DNA of 64,000 nucleotides from Bradyrhizobium sp. SSBR45G (GCF_030159255.1 NZ_BSCT01000003.1:310001-374000); one strand, 5' to 3'; positions 24,720 through 33,673 are shown, counted from the first letter of the stretch. Numbers and translations are program-made. Notes: generated by a model from the letters alone, not told the origin.

Positions 24720-26216
24720 GTGGAATCGATTTCCGACAAGACTGCCGTCGAGCTGGTCAAGCTCCTGAAAACAAAGGCGATCTCACCGGTCGGCCTGCTC
24801 GATTCGTGCCTGTCGCGGATCGCGGCGGTGAATCCGGCGGTCAATGCGGTCGTGACCCTGGACGAGGCCGGCGCCCGCGCCGCGGCCAAGGTGGCCGAGG
24901 CCGAGCTCGTCAGGGGCGAGGACAAGGGTCCGCTGCACGGCCTGCCGGTGCTGATCAAGGACACCCAGGATACCGCGGGGATGCGCTCCACCTATGGCAG
25001 CCCGATCCTGGCCGACAATGTGCCGACGGCAGACCAGGCCTCGGTGGCACGGCTACGGGCGGCCGGCGCTGTTATCTTCGGCAAGACCAACACGCCGGAA
25101 TGGGCGGCGGGCGGCAACACCCGCAATCCCGTGTTCGGCGCGACCGGCAATCCGTTCGATCCCCAGCGCTCGGCGGCCGGCTCGTCCGGCGGCTCGGCGG
25201 TGGCGCTGGCCTGCGGCATGGCGCCGCTCGCCTCGGGCTCGGACACGGGTGGAAGCTTGCGCAACCCGGCCGGCTTCTCCGGCATCGTCGGGATCAGGCC
25301 GTCCTATGGGCTCGTCGCCAGCGACAAGCGCGCCCATGGCTGGTCGTGCCTGTCGACCGACGGGCCGATGGCGCGCAACGTCGCCGATACGGCGCTGATG
25401 CTGTCGGTGATGGCGAGCGACGATCCGCGCGATCCGCTCGCCTACACGCTGCCGGGCGAGGCGGTGCGCGGCACGCCCGCGCGCTGGGCCGTGCCGCCTA
25501 CGGTCGACTTGCGCAAGCTCAGGCTCGCTTTCACCGAGGATTTTGGCTTTGCCCCGACGGAGGCGCTGATCCGGCGCGCCTTCCGCGCCCGCGTGGCACG
25601 CATCGCGCCGCTGTTTGCGGGCGCAAGCGAGGCGACGCCGGATTGCAGCGGCGCCGACGAGACCTTCGCGGTGCTGCGCGCCTCGCTGTTCCTCACCCAG
25701 CATGGCAAGAATTATCGCGAACGGCCTGAGATGCTGGGGCCGAACGTGCGCGCCAATGTCGAGGAGGGGCTGTCCTACAGCCTCGAGGATTTTTCGCGCG
25801 CGGCCGCCAACCAGACCCGCATCTACCGCGCCTATCAGAGCTTCTTCGCCGCGCATGACGTGCTGATCAGCCCGACCATCACGCTCAGTCCGCGGCGGTG
25901 GTCGGAGCTGTATCCGGCCGAGATCGACGGCGTGGCGACGAAGTCCTACTTCCATTGGCTGGCGCTGGCCTATGCGGTGACGCTTGCCGGGCACCCGGCG
26001 CTCAGCCTGCCGCTCGGCGTCGATGAGAACGGCCTGCCGTTCGGGCTGCAGATCGTCGGTCCCCGCGGCGGCGATGCGCTGGTGCTCGGTGTCGCCGCGG
26101 CGCTGGAGCAGGCCTTTGCTGATGATGCCGAGCTGCGCCGTCCGTTGCCTGATCTCGACAAGCTCGCCGCGCTGCCGCCGCTGGCGCAGGCGCCCGGCTT
26201 CATGGCGTGGGATTGA
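24720..26216 (+). CDS. Amidase (amidase signature family)
   Basis: An amidase-signature enzyme (about 498 aa) that hydrolyses an amide to acid and ammonia. The Ser-cisSer-Lys triad is visible: Lys in GLPVLIKDTQDTAGM, Ser in SGSDTGGSLRNPA and the nucleophile Ser two residues further into that block, with the glycine-rich AAGSSGGSAVALA before it. The start is uncertain: GTG at 24720 (AGAG and GAAG upstream) is preferred, GTG at 24714 and ATGs at 24630 and 24648 are possible, but the latter would place the operator palindrome inside the coding sequence. It heads a three-gene operon. Confidence 0.9.
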   Translation: MESISDKTAVELVKLLKTKAISPVGLLDSCLSRIAAVNPAVNAVVTLDEAGARAAAKVAEAELVRGEDKGPLHGLPVLIKDTQDTAGMRSTYGSPILADNVPTADQASVARLRAAGAVIFGKTNTPEWAAGGNTRNPVFGATGNPFDPQRSAAGSSGGSAVALACGMAPLASGSDTGGSLRNPAGFSGIVGIRPSYGLVASDKRAHGWSCLSTDGPMARNVADTALMLSVMASDDPRDPLAYTLPGEAVRGTPARWAVPPTVDLRKLRLAFTEDFGFAPTEALIRRAFRARVARIAPLFAGASEATPDCSGADETFAVLRASLFLTQHGKNYRERPEMLGPNVRANVEEGLSYSLEDFSRAAANQTRIYRAYQSFFAAHDVLISPTITLSPRRWSELYPAEIDGVATKSYFHWLALAYAVTLAGHPALSLPLGVDENGLPFGLQIVGPRGGDALVLGVAAALEQAFADDAELRRPLPDLDKLAALPPLAQAPGFMAWD

Positions 26217-26253
26217 GGCGCGCCGTCATGATCAACATGTTCTGGAGCTAACG

Positions 26254-26604
26254 ATGTCCGATTCATCTTCCTGGCCGTTCTCGCTGGTGCGCCGCGCCGG
26301 CGGCCTCGTATTCCTGTCGGGCGAGGTCCCGGTCGCCGATGACGGCACGATTCCGGTGGGCATCACGGCGCAGACCGACCTCGTCTTCAAGCACATCTCT
26401 GAGACGCTTGCGGGCGAGGGGCTGACGCTCGACGACGTCGTGTCCTGCATGGTGCATCTCGCCGACAAGGCGGACTTCGCCGAATACAACGCGGCCTATC
26501 GCAAGCATTTCAAGGCTCCGCTGCCGGTGCGCACCACGGTGCAGGCCCAGATGATCGCGGACGTTCGACTAGAGGTCACCGTCGTCGCGGCGGCGCGGAC
26601 CTGA
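26254..26604 (+). CDS. RidA family protein
   Basis: A 116-aa protein of the YjgF/YER057c/UK114 family. Arg93 (in PLPVRTTVQ) and Glu107 line up with Arg105 and Glu120 of E. coli RidA, so enamine/imine deaminase activity is plausible. In this operon it would remove the reactive imino acid released by the neighbouring flavoprotein oxidase/dehydrogenase. It lies 37 bases after the amidase and eight before the next gene. Confidence 0.92.
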   Translation: MSDSSSWPFSLVRRAGGLVFLSGEVPVADDGTIPVGITAQTDLVFKHISETLAGEGLTLDDVVSCMVHLADKADFAEYNAAYRKHFKAPLPVRTTVQAQMIADVRLEVTVVAAART

Positions 26605-26612
26605 CAGGAGGC

Positions 26613-27857
26613 ATGACGATGCGAAGCGCAATCGTTCTCGGCGGCGGCATGGTCGGTGTCGGCACAGCGCTGCATCTGCAGAGCAGGGGCTGGTCGGTGG
26701 CGCTGGTCGATCGCCGCGAGCCGGGCCGCGAGACCAGCTACGGCAATGCCGGCATCATCCAGAGCGAGGCCGTCCGGCCCTACGCGATGCCCCATGACAT
26801 CGCCGGCGTGCTCGACATCGCGCTGGCGCACACCAACGACGTGCACTACACGCTCGCCGGCTTGCCGCATCACGTCCGGCCGCTGCTGCAATATTGGTGG
26901 AATTCGTTTCCCGCGCGCCACGAGGTGCTGACCCGCACCTATGCGCAGCTGATTTCGCGCGCCGCGCCCGAGCACGAGCCGCTGATCGAAGCCGCCGGCG
27001 CCGGCAATCTCGTGCGCCGCGACGGCTTTCGCGTGCTGCACCGGAATCAACAGCAGTTCGACAAGGAGGCCGGGGAGGCCGAGGCGATCGGCAAGGCGTT
27101 CGGCGTCAAGTTCAAGCTGCTGAGCGCGAGCGATCTCGCCAAGGCCGAGCCCGGCCTGAACGAGAGCGGCCTCGGCGGCCTGCACTGGCAGGAGCCGTGG
27201 ACGGTGTCGGATCCCGGCAGCCTCGTGACCTCCTATGCGGACCTGTTCGTCAAGCGCGGCGGCAAGCTGCTGCAGGGCGACGCCACCACGCTGGCGCCAC
27301 AGGGCAGCGGGTGGGCCGTGACGACGTCCGAAGGCCGCATCGAGGCCGAGGCGGTCGTGGTTGCGCTCGGGCCGTGGTCGCCGGAATTCCTGAAGCGCTT
27401 CGGCTACGACATTCCGATGGTGCGCAAGCGCGGCTATCACCGCCACTACTCAGGCGGCGCGCCGCTCGATTTGCCGCTGCGCGACGCCGCGTTCGGCTAT
27501 CTGATGAACCCGATGGCCAAGGGCGTGCGCATCACCACCGGCGCCGAGCTGTCAGCGCCGGACGCCAAGCCGACGCCGGTGCAGCTCGGCAAGGCAGAAG
27601 CCGCGGCACGCCAGCTGATCGATCTCGGCAAGCCGGTCGAGCCCGAGCCGTGGCTCGGCACGCGGCCCTGCATGCCGGACATGCTTCCCGTCGTCGGACA
27701 GGCGGCGCGGCACAAGGGCCTGTGGCTGCATTTCGGCCACGGCCACCAGGGCTTCACGCTGGGGCCGGCGACGGGCCGCATCCTCGCCGAGCTGATGAGC
27801 GGCGAGGCGCCGAGCGTCGACGCCACGGCCTGTGCGCCGGCGCGATTCGGCGCGTAG
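26613..27857 (+). CDS. FAD-dependent D-amino acid dehydrogenase-like oxidoreductase (DadA family)
   Basis: A 414-aa DAO-family flavoprotein with the N-terminal dinucleotide motif VLGGGMVGVGTALHL, the ETSYGNAGIIQSEAV block typical of DadA-like proteins, and the C-terminal FAD-contact GHGHQGFTLGPATG. The start follows CAGGAGG. Predicted to oxidise an amino acid at the membrane or in the cytoplasm to an imino acid that RidA then hydrolyses. Together with the amidase this reads as use of an amino-acid amide or N-acyl compound; the exact substrate is unknown. Confidence 0.9.
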   Translation: MTMRSAIVLGGGMVGVGTALHLQSRGWSVALVDRREPGRETSYGNAGIIQSEAVRPYAMPHDIAGVLDIALAHTNDVHYTLAGLPHHVRPLLQYWWNSFPARHEVLTRTYAQLISRAAPEHEPLIEAAGAGNLVRRDGFRVLHRNQQQFDKEAGEAEAIGKAFGVKFKLLSASDLAKAEPGLNESGLGGLHWQEPWTVSDPGSLVTSYADLFVKRGGKLLQGDATTLAPQGSGWAVTTSEGRIEAEAVVVALGPWSPEFLKRFGYDIPMVRKRGYHRHYSGGAPLDLPLRDAAFGYLMNPMAKGVRITTGAELSAPDAKPTPVQLGKAEAAARQLIDLGKPVEPEPWLGTRPCMPDMLPVVGQAARHKGLWLHFGHGHQGFTLGPATGRILAELMSGEAPSVDATACAPARFGA

Positions 27858-28119
27858 GTTCGCCAGGCCACGCCGCTGGACGTGTGAATGCCGGGGCCGC
27901 TGCAATTACAGGCTGCAAACCGGCATTCCCTGCAGCTGATTGTTTACCACAGGAGCCGTCGTGCCGCGCGATCGGTAAGCGATGGCCGCACGCGGCCGGT
28001 GGCTTCACGAATTTGCAAGCCGGCTCGACTAGGTTTGCGTGGGTTGGGCCAGGACGCGGGGCGAAGCACGATTCGTGATGTCTGTCGGCCAGCGATCCTG
28101 ACATCGTGTGGGGGAACAG

Positions 28120-28494
28120 ATGAACTTCACGGGCCTCGCCTATCGCTTCTTCTCGAATTTCACATTTCTGGCGGCCGTCTTTCTCAGCCTGAACTACATC
28201 GAGAAGTACCAGAACCGCGCCGTGCTCGCGCTCGTGGTGCTGATCTATGCCGGCATGCGCGCCGTGACGGTGGTGCGCACCTTCCACTTCTTCGGACGGA
28301 TCGAGAAGCTGGAGTCCGACGTTCGCCGGCTCGCCGGCATGCTCGGCGAAGGGCCGGTCGGCCAGGTCATCAACAAGCAGGTGGTGTCCGACGTCGGTTC
28401 GCTGCGCAAGGACGGCGAGCAGAAGTCCTACATGGACCTGTTCTTCCTGGCCGCCGTCGTCATTCTCTGCGTCAGCAAGCTGATCACCAACTGA
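28120..28494 (+). CDS. Conserved hypothetical membrane protein
   Basis: A 124-aa protein with an N-terminal hydrophobic hairpin (FFSNFTFLAAVFLSLNYI, then AVLALVVLIYAGMRAVTVV), a soluble middle with RIEKLESDVRRLAGML that may form a short coiled coil, and a C-terminal membrane segment (FFLAAVVILCVSKLI). GGGGGA precedes the ATG at good distance; the GTG four codons upstream is less likely. I do not recognise a function. A strong terminator follows. Confidence 0.75.
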   Translation: MNFTGLAYRFFSNFTFLAAVFLSLNYIEKYQNRAVLALVVLIYAGMRAVTVVRTFHFFGRIEKLESDVRRLAGMLGEGPVGQVINKQVVSDVGSLRKDGEQKSYMDLFFLAAVVILCVSKLITN

Positions 28495-28539
28495 CCGGCC
28501 GACGACCTGCGTCACAGCACCGGGGGACGCATCGAAACA

Positions 28540-28563
28540 GGGGCGCATTGGCGCCCCTTTTTT
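28540..28563 (+). terminator. Rho-independent terminator
   Basis: GGGGCGC-ATTG-GCGCCCC followed by six T residues, 45 bases after the membrane-protein stop. It is a textbook intrinsic terminator on the + strand; the convergent deacetylase gene ends just beyond it. Confidence 0.9.
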
Positions 28564-28582
28564 CGTTTGGGTGGCCCGAGCC

Positions 28583-29800
28583 TCAGCGCTTGCGCAGGCT
28601 GGCGAGGCGCACCGGGCGGGCAGGCGGCTTGGCGGCGGCCTGCGCCTTGCCGGCGGCTTGCGGCCTGCCGGCGGCTTGGCCCTCGACGCGGACGACCTGA
28701 TGCCGACGCGCCTGCAACGGCGCAGCCGGCGGCCAGGTGAACAGCTCGGCCGACGGGGCGGGCAGCGCCGGCGCCGTCGCGATCCGCGCCGTCACCGCGG
28801 GACGCGGCCAGGCGGGCTTGGGCAGCGTGCGCGCGGCCGCCGGCACATCGAGATGACCGAAATCGTCAAGTGCCGCGCGCGCATCCGTCTCGGCGCCGGC
28901 GAGATCAGCGGGCTTGATCGCCGGCCATTGCGCGACCGGGATCTCGTCCGACGGCCGGTGCACCAGCCAGTCCTCGGGCTCGGTCGGCGTCGCCGGCCGG
29001 TCGGCCGTTGCAGCCACCACGTGCACGATGCGGTAGTGCTTGGCCTTCAGATCGGCGAGGATCTTCGGCAGCGCCGCGACGGTGCGCGCCTGGATGTCGT
29101 GCAGCAGCAGGATGCCCTTGCCGCGCGCTTCCAGCCGCTTGATCGCGAGATCGTGGACCTTGGCGCCGGAAATGCTGCGCCAGTCATCGGCGAGGAAATC
29201 GGCGCTCCACACCTGCAGGCCGAGCGAGGCCGCGTAGCTCTCCACGGCGTCGCCGCGGAGCAGGCCGGGCACGCGGAAGAACGGCGACAGCGCCGACGGA
29301 TCGGTCAGCGCCGCCGTGGTCCAGGCGATGCCCTGATCGACCTCCGGCTTGACCTTGTCCAAGGTCATCCTGTTCATGCTCAGCGGATGGTTCTGGCTGT
29401 GGGTGCCGATGGTGTGGCCGGCGGCCGCGAGCTTGCGAACGCCTTCGGGATCATCCTTGGCCTGGCGCCCGATCGTGAAGAATGTCGCCTTGACGCATTC
29501 GTCGGCGAGAATCTGCAGCACCTGATTGCTGTACTTGCGCAGCGGACCGTCGTCGAAGGTGATGACCACCTCGTGGTCCTTGAGCGGCAGCGTCTCCTTG
29601 TACTGCATGGCGCCGAGCCGCGGATGCTCGCGCGGGTCGACGACCAGGATGCGCGACGTGCCGAGCGCGTTGGGATGGCCGGGACAATCCGCCGCCGATG
29701 CGTCCGACGATCCGAGACCCGAGGCAAAGCAGGCGGCGGTGCCAAGCAGCATTGCGAGCCATGTTGGACGTCCGATGCAGGCCCTTCGACGATCACGCAT
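28583..29800 (-). CDS. Exported polysaccharide deacetylase (NodB homology)
   Basis: A 405-aa carbohydrate-esterase-4 type protein with a signal peptide (WLAMLLGTAACFASG, cut around SAA). NodB motifs: VVITFDDGP (motif 1 Asp pair), THSQNHPLS (motif 2, first zinc His region), FFRVPG (motif 3, Arg) and ILLLHDIQ (motif 5, His). After the catalytic domain (to about residue 265) is a long low-complexity Ala/Pro/Lys tail ending in a basic stretch, perhaps binding wall or LPS. ATG at 29800 preferred over the adjacent GTG. Confidence 0.88.
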   Translation of the reverse strand: MRDRRRACIGRPTWLAMLLGTAACFASGLGSSDASAADCPGHPNALGTSRILVVDPREHPRLGAMQYKETLPLKDHEVVITFDDGPLRKYSNQVLQILADECVKATFFTIGRQAKDDPEGVRKLAAAGHTIGTHSQNHPLSMNRMTLDKVKPEVDQGIAWTTAALTDPSALSPFFRVPGLLRGDAVESYAASLGLQVWSADFLADDWRSISGAKVHDLAIKRLEARGKGILLLHDIQARTVAALPKILADLKAKHYRIVHVVAATADRPATPTEPEDWLVHRPSDEIPVAQWPAIKPADLAGAETDARAALDDFGHLDVPAAARTLPKPAWPRPAVTARIATAPALPAPSAELFTWPPAAPLQARRHQVVRVEGQAAGRPQAAGKAQAAAKPPARPVRLASLRKR

Positions 29801-30040
29801 CACGCTGTCACATTCCCCTGACCGGCCGAGTTCCTTCGGCCGAAGCTGTTCGACGGTCGATCATGTCGCATGCCGCGCCAAGGGGGCATACGACCGCCAA
29901 GACATAGCAGGGATGTTCGGCGGTCGCGACATCACATCGTACCTGGTTCCGGTTTGCCCCATGGCTGTTGCATGGTTGCAAGAGGCAGGATTTGCCGTTG
30001 GCGCAGCAGTCAAGTGTAAACAGACGCTCTGAACGGCGGA

Positions 30041-30898
30041 TTAACCACCTTCATGCGGCGTCGTCGGCGCGGGACGCTCGCTATGTTGTTCATGGGGCAG
30101 TTCCGGCGATTGTTCGCGGTTGGCCGGCACCACATGGACCACGCTGTAACCATGATCCTTCAAGTATCGCAGGAACGCCGGCAGCATCGCGACGGTGCGT
30201 GGCTGTGGGTCGTGCAGCAGGATGATTCCCTTGCGCGCCTGGGTCAGCCTGCGAATCAAGAGCTTCAGCGTTCCTTGCGGAGACATCGCCCTCCAATCGC
30301 TGGCCCATAGATCGGCGCCGAACACGGCGATGCCGCGCGATTGCAGCAGGTCGAGCGTCGCCGGCGTCGATTCGAAGTAGGGGAACCGGAAGAACGGCGT
30401 GGACGGCGTCGTCGTCTCGACGCCGTTGAGCGCCTTCTCGTCCGCGGCGATGCCGCGATCGATCTCCTCGATCGCCTGATCGGGCGAGATGTGCGCCAGA
30501 TGCGCGTGCGTGTAGGTGTGATGGCCGACCGTGTGGCCTTCGGCTGCGATCTTCCGTACCAATTCGGCGCGGCCTGACGCGGGCTGGCCGACCAGGAAGA
30601 ACGTCGCGCGCACGCATTCCCTGGCGAGCGCCGCCAGGACCTTGTTGGTCATTGGCGGCGACGGGCCGTCGTCGAAGGTGAGTACGACCTCGCCGTCCTG
30701 CAGCGGCAGGGTATCGGGAAAGCTCTTCAGGCCGACGCGCGGATAGTTCTTCGGGTTCACGCTCAGCACGCGCGAGGTCCCCAGCGTGCCCTCGCGCGGG
30801 CAGTCGGCTGGCTGAGCGGCGGCACCGTGCATCACGAGCAGCGCGGCGACCGCGGCTGCTGCGTTTACCCATCGCGCTATCCGTCGTGCCTGAGACAT
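30041..30898 (-). CDS. Exported polysaccharide deacetylase (NodB homology), second copy
   Basis: A 285-aa relative of the preceding gene, sharing the start DCPREGTLGTSRVLSVNPKNYPR-like block and the whole NodB core: VVLTFDDGP, HHTYTHAHL, FFRFPYF, ILLHDPQ. It has a signal peptide (NAAAAVAALLVMHGAAAQ) but lacks the long tail of its neighbour. The start is MSQARRIARW; the much longer open frame upstream is antisense to the magnesium transporter gene and not real. The two deacetylases look like a tandem duplication that diverged. Confidence 0.88.
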   Translation of the reverse strand: MSQARRIARWVNAAAAVAALLVMHGAAAQPADCPREGTLGTSRVLSVNPKNYPRVGLKSFPDTLPLQDGEVVLTFDDGPSPPMTNKVLAALARECVRATFFLVGQPASGRAELVRKIAAEGHTVGHHTYTHAHLAHISPDQAIEEIDRGIAADEKALNGVETTTPSTPFFRFPYFESTPATLDLLQSRGIAVFGADLWASDWRAMSPQGTLKLLIRRLTQARKGIILLHDPQPRTVAMLPAFLRYLKDHGYSVVHVVPANREQSPELPHEQHSERPAPTTPHEGG

Positions 30899-30922
30899 CT
30901 TTTCCCGTTGCGCTCGCTGTTG

Positions 30923-30967
30923 CGCATTATGTAATGCGTGAAAGCACACATCAGACCAATGGTCTGA
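30923..30967. promoter_or_regulatory. Two perfect palindromes in the deacetylase/mgtE divergent spacer
   Basis: CGCATTA-TG-TAATGCG (30923-30938) and TCAGACCA-A-TGGTCTGA (30951-30967) lie within a 91-base divergent promoter region, 28 bases apart centre to centre. The second is 22 bases before the mgtE start. Perfect dyads of this length are unlikely by chance and suggest repressor or activator sites; I cannot name the regulator. Confidence 0.5.
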
Positions 30968-30989
30968 ACGATGGCTCGTGAGGCACGTC

Positions 30990-32408
30990 ATGAACGACAC
31001 CCTGGACGTTGCCCCCGCCGACGCAACCCTAGCCGATCGCGCGGCGATGCGCACGGAGTCCGGCGAAATTCGCGCCGAATTCATCGCAGCCATGAGCGCT
31101 GCGATCGCGGCCGAGGACGAGGCGTTCCTGCGCGCCGAAGTCGCCGAGCTGCACGAGGCGGACCTCGGCGACCTGATCGCGGCGCTCGCGCCCGACGACC
31201 GCGTGCGGCTGGTCGAGCTGACCGGCACCGATTTCGACTTCTCGGCGCTGAACGAGGTCGACGACGCCGTCCGCGAGGAGATCCTCGAAGAGCTCGAGCC
31301 GGCCACCGTCGCCGAGGGCGTTCGCGAGCTCGAATCCGACGACGCCGTCGAGCTGCTCGAGAGCCTCGACGACGAGGACAAGGACGAGATCCTCGAGCGC
31401 CTGCCGCCGTCGGAGCGCGACGTGCTGGCGCGCAGCCTCGATTATCCCGAGGGCTCGGCCGGCCGGCGCATGCAGAGCGAGTTCATCGCGGTTCCCCTGG
31501 CCTGGACGGCCGGCGAGGCGATCGACTACATGCGCGAGACGCCGGATCTGCCCGAGCGCTTCTACGAGATCTACGCGGTGGACGATGCGCGGCGCTGGCA
31601 GGGTGCGGTGGCGCTCGATGCGCTGCTGCGCGCCCGCCGCCCGGTGCCGCTCGCCGAACTGATCGACGAGGACCGCCGCCGCGTCACCGTGACGGACGAT
31701 CTCGCCGAGGTCGCGCGGCTGTTCGGCAAGTACAATCTGGTCGCCGCGCCCGTGGTCGATGCCGAGAACCGGCTGGCCGGCGTCATCACCATCGACGACG
31801 TCGTCGACGTGATCGAGGAGGAGGCCGACGAGGACTTCAAGGCGCTCGGCGGCGTGTCTGGCGACGAGGAGCTTTCCGACAGCGTCTGGACCATCGCCAA
31901 GGGCCGCTTCAACTGGCTCTTGATCAATCTCGCCACCGCCTTCCTGGCCTCCTCGGTGCTCGGCCTGTTCGAAGGCCAGCTGCAGCAGATGGTGGCGCTC
32001 GCCGTGCTCGCGCCGATCGTGGCGAGCCAGGGCGGCAATGCCGCGACCCAGACCATGACGGTAGCGGTGCGCGCGCTGGCCACCCGCGAGCTCGGGCCCA
32101 ACAACGCGATGCGTGTCGTGATGCGCGAGGCCCTGGTGGGGCTGGTCAACGGTCTCGCCTTCGCGCTGATCACCGGCATCGCCGCGGTGGCCTGGTTCAA
32201 GATGCCGGGGCTCGGCATCGTGATCGGGCTCGCCATCATCTCCAACCTCGTGGCCGGCGCGCTCGGCGGCATCCTGATCCCGATGGTGCTGGAACGCGTC
32301 CGCGCCGATCCCGCCGTTGCTTCCGGAACCTTCGTTACCACGGTGACCGACGTGGTCGGTTTCTTCTCGTTTCTGGGCATCGCCACGCTCTGGTTCGGCT
32401 TGAAATAA
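30990..32408 (+). CDS. mgtE: Magnesium transporter MgtE
   Basis: A 472-aa inner-membrane magnesium channel. Residues about 30-130 are the acidic MgtE N domain (EELEPATVAEGVRELESDD and similar), residues about 140-265 a CBS pair (AGVITIDDVVDVIEEEADED at its end), and the C-terminal half has five membrane segments with the family pore motif LAPIVASQGGNAATQ. In MgtE proteins the N and CBS domains close the pore at high magnesium. The GTG four codons upstream is an alternative start. Confidence 0.95.
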   Translation: MNDTLDVAPADATLADRAAMRTESGEIRAEFIAAMSAAIAAEDEAFLRAEVAELHEADLGDLIAALAPDDRVRLVELTGTDFDFSALNEVDDAVREEILEELEPATVAEGVRELESDDAVELLESLDDEDKDEILERLPPSERDVLARSLDYPEGSAGRRMQSEFIAVPLAWTAGEAIDYMRETPDLPERFYEIYAVDDARRWQGAVALDALLRARRPVPLAELIDEDRRRVTVTDDLAEVARLFGKYNLVAAPVVDAENRLAGVITIDDVVDVIEEEADEDFKALGGVSGDEELSDSVWTIAKGRFNWLLINLATAFLASSVLGLFEGQLQQMVALAVLAPIVASQGGNAATQTMTVAVRALATRELGPNNAMRVVMREALVGLVNGLAFALITGIAAVAWFKMPGLGIVIGLAIISNLVAGALGGILIPMVLERVRADPAVASGTFVTTVTDVVGFFSFLGIATLWFGLK

Positions 32409-32489
32409 GCGCGGCCGCTGAACGACTTATATCGTTAATCCGGCCTTAACGCGGCTCGGCGACACTGTGTGGCGAGACGGAGTCGGACC

Positions 32490-32780
32490 ATGCAACGCTT
32501 GCGGCTGAAGGCAGACGGACGAATCGTGGAATTGCGCGATGGCGGCGAATTTCCGCTGGTGCCGTCGACGGCTGCGCCGGCGGCGCCGCTCGAGGTGCGC
32601 GATCTCCGGCGGCGGGTGCAGCTGACGCAGCAGGAGTTCGCCGCCAAGCTCGGCGTTCCCGTCGAGACCATTCGCAACTGGGAGCAGGGCAAGCGCATGC
32701 CGCGAGGCCCGGCGCGCGCGCTACTGACGGTCATCGCGCATGCGCCCGATACCGTGTTCGCGGCCTTAGCTAAGACTTAA
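32490..32780 (+). CDS. Helix-turn-helix protein (HigA/NadS-like), no partner
   Basis: A 96-aa protein whose C-terminal half is an HTH_3 domain: LRRRVQLTQQEFAAKLGV, then VETIRNWEQGKRMPRGPARALL. This form is common in antitoxins of the HigA/NadS group, where the N-terminal part binds the toxin. No toxin gene (RelE/HigB-like) precedes or follows it. The N-terminal residues (LRLKADGRIVELRDGGEF) resemble the short arm of such antitoxins. It could be an orphan antitoxin or a stand-alone regulator. Confidence 0.8.
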   Translation: MQRLRLKADGRIVELRDGGEFPLVPSTAAPAAPLEVRDLRRRVQLTQQEFAAKLGVPVETIRNWEQGKRMPRGPARALLTVIAHAPDTVFAALAKT

Positions 32781-32854
32781 GCTAAAAACCGGTCCCGCGT
32801 GGCACGGCAGGCGTGTGGTGTGCATAATCATGCACGCGCTTGGAGTGCACTTCC

Positions 32855-33673
32855 ATGCTGATGATCGAGGCCAATGGTGCCAGGGTTCCCGCTCTGGGTC
32901 TCGGAACCTGGGAATTGCGTGGACGCACCTGCGCCCGCATCGTCGAGCAGGCGCTGACGCTCGGCTACCGGCACATCGACACCGCGCAGGTCTATGAGAA
33001 CGAGCAGGAGGTCGGCGAGGGCCTGCGCGCGTCGCGCGTTAGGCGCAGCGAGCTGTTCCTGACCACCAAGGTGTGGACCACGCATTTTGCTCCTCATGAT
33101 CTCGAGCGCTCGACCAAGGACAGCCTGGTCCGCCTGCGCGTCTCCGAGGTCGATCTGCTGCTGCTGCATTGGCCGAATTCGCACGTGCCGCTGGCCGAGA
33201 CGCTGGGCGCGCTGGCGCATGCCAAGACGCTTGGGCTGGCGCGGCACATCGGCGTCTCCAATTTCACCGTGGCCATGCTCGACGAAGCCGTGGCGATCTC
33301 GCCGGAACCCCTGGTCTGCAATCAGGTCGAGTATCATCCCTATCTCGACCAGACCAAGGTGCGTGAAGCCTGTGCCCGGCATGGCCTGGCGGTCGTGGCC
33401 TACAGCCCGATCGCCAAGGGCAGGATCAAGAACGATCCGACGCTGACGCGGATCGGCCGCGCCCACGGCAAGAGCACGGCGCAGATCTGCCTGCGCTGGC
33501 TGGTGCAGCAGAACGTGGTGGCGATCCCGCGCACCTCGAAGATCGAACGGCTGTCCGAGAATCTCGACGTCTTCGACTTCGCGCTGTCCGAGCAGGACAT
33601 GGCCGACATCTTCGCCATGGGCAGCCCCGAGGGACGGATGACCAACTTCGCCTTCGCACCGAAATGGGATTGA
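32855..33673 (+). CDS. Aldo/keto reductase
   Basis: A 272-aa AKR with the full catalytic tetrad: Asp42 and Tyr47 (HIDTAQVYENE), Lys72 (FLTTKVW) and His105 (LLLHWPN). The NADPH-binding C-terminal block IPRTSKIERLSENLDVFDF is present. Overall it resembles the 2,5-diketo-D-gluconate reductase/methylglyoxal reductase group; substrate unknown. GGAG lies nine bases before the ATG at 32855. Confidence 0.93.
   Translation: MLMIEANGARVPALGLGTWELRGRTCARIVEQALTLGYRHIDTAQVYENEQEVGEGLRASRVRRSELFLTTKVWTTHFAPHDLERSTKDSLVRLRVSEVDLLLLHWPNSHVPLAETLGALAHAKTLGLARHIGVSNFTVAMLDEAVAISPEPLVCNQVEYHPYLDQTKVREACARHGLAVVAYSPIAKGRIKNDPTLTRIGRAHGKSTAQICLRWLVQQNVVAIPRTSKIERLSENLDVFDFALSEQDMADIFAMGSPEGRMTNFAFAPKWD

Noticed and set aside
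28583..30898. Nod factor gene nodB
   Set aside because: Proteins have export signals and no nodA, nodC or nod box is nearby; NodB homology alone defines the broad deacetylase family.
30899..31381. N-terminal extension of the second deacetylase
   Set aside because: It is Ser/Arg-rich, antisense to mgtE, and crosses the divergent promoter; the signal peptide begins at MSQARRIARW.
32490..32780. Toxin-antitoxin pair
   Set aside because: Only the antitoxin-like HTH gene is present; neighbours are mgtE and an aldo/keto reductase.
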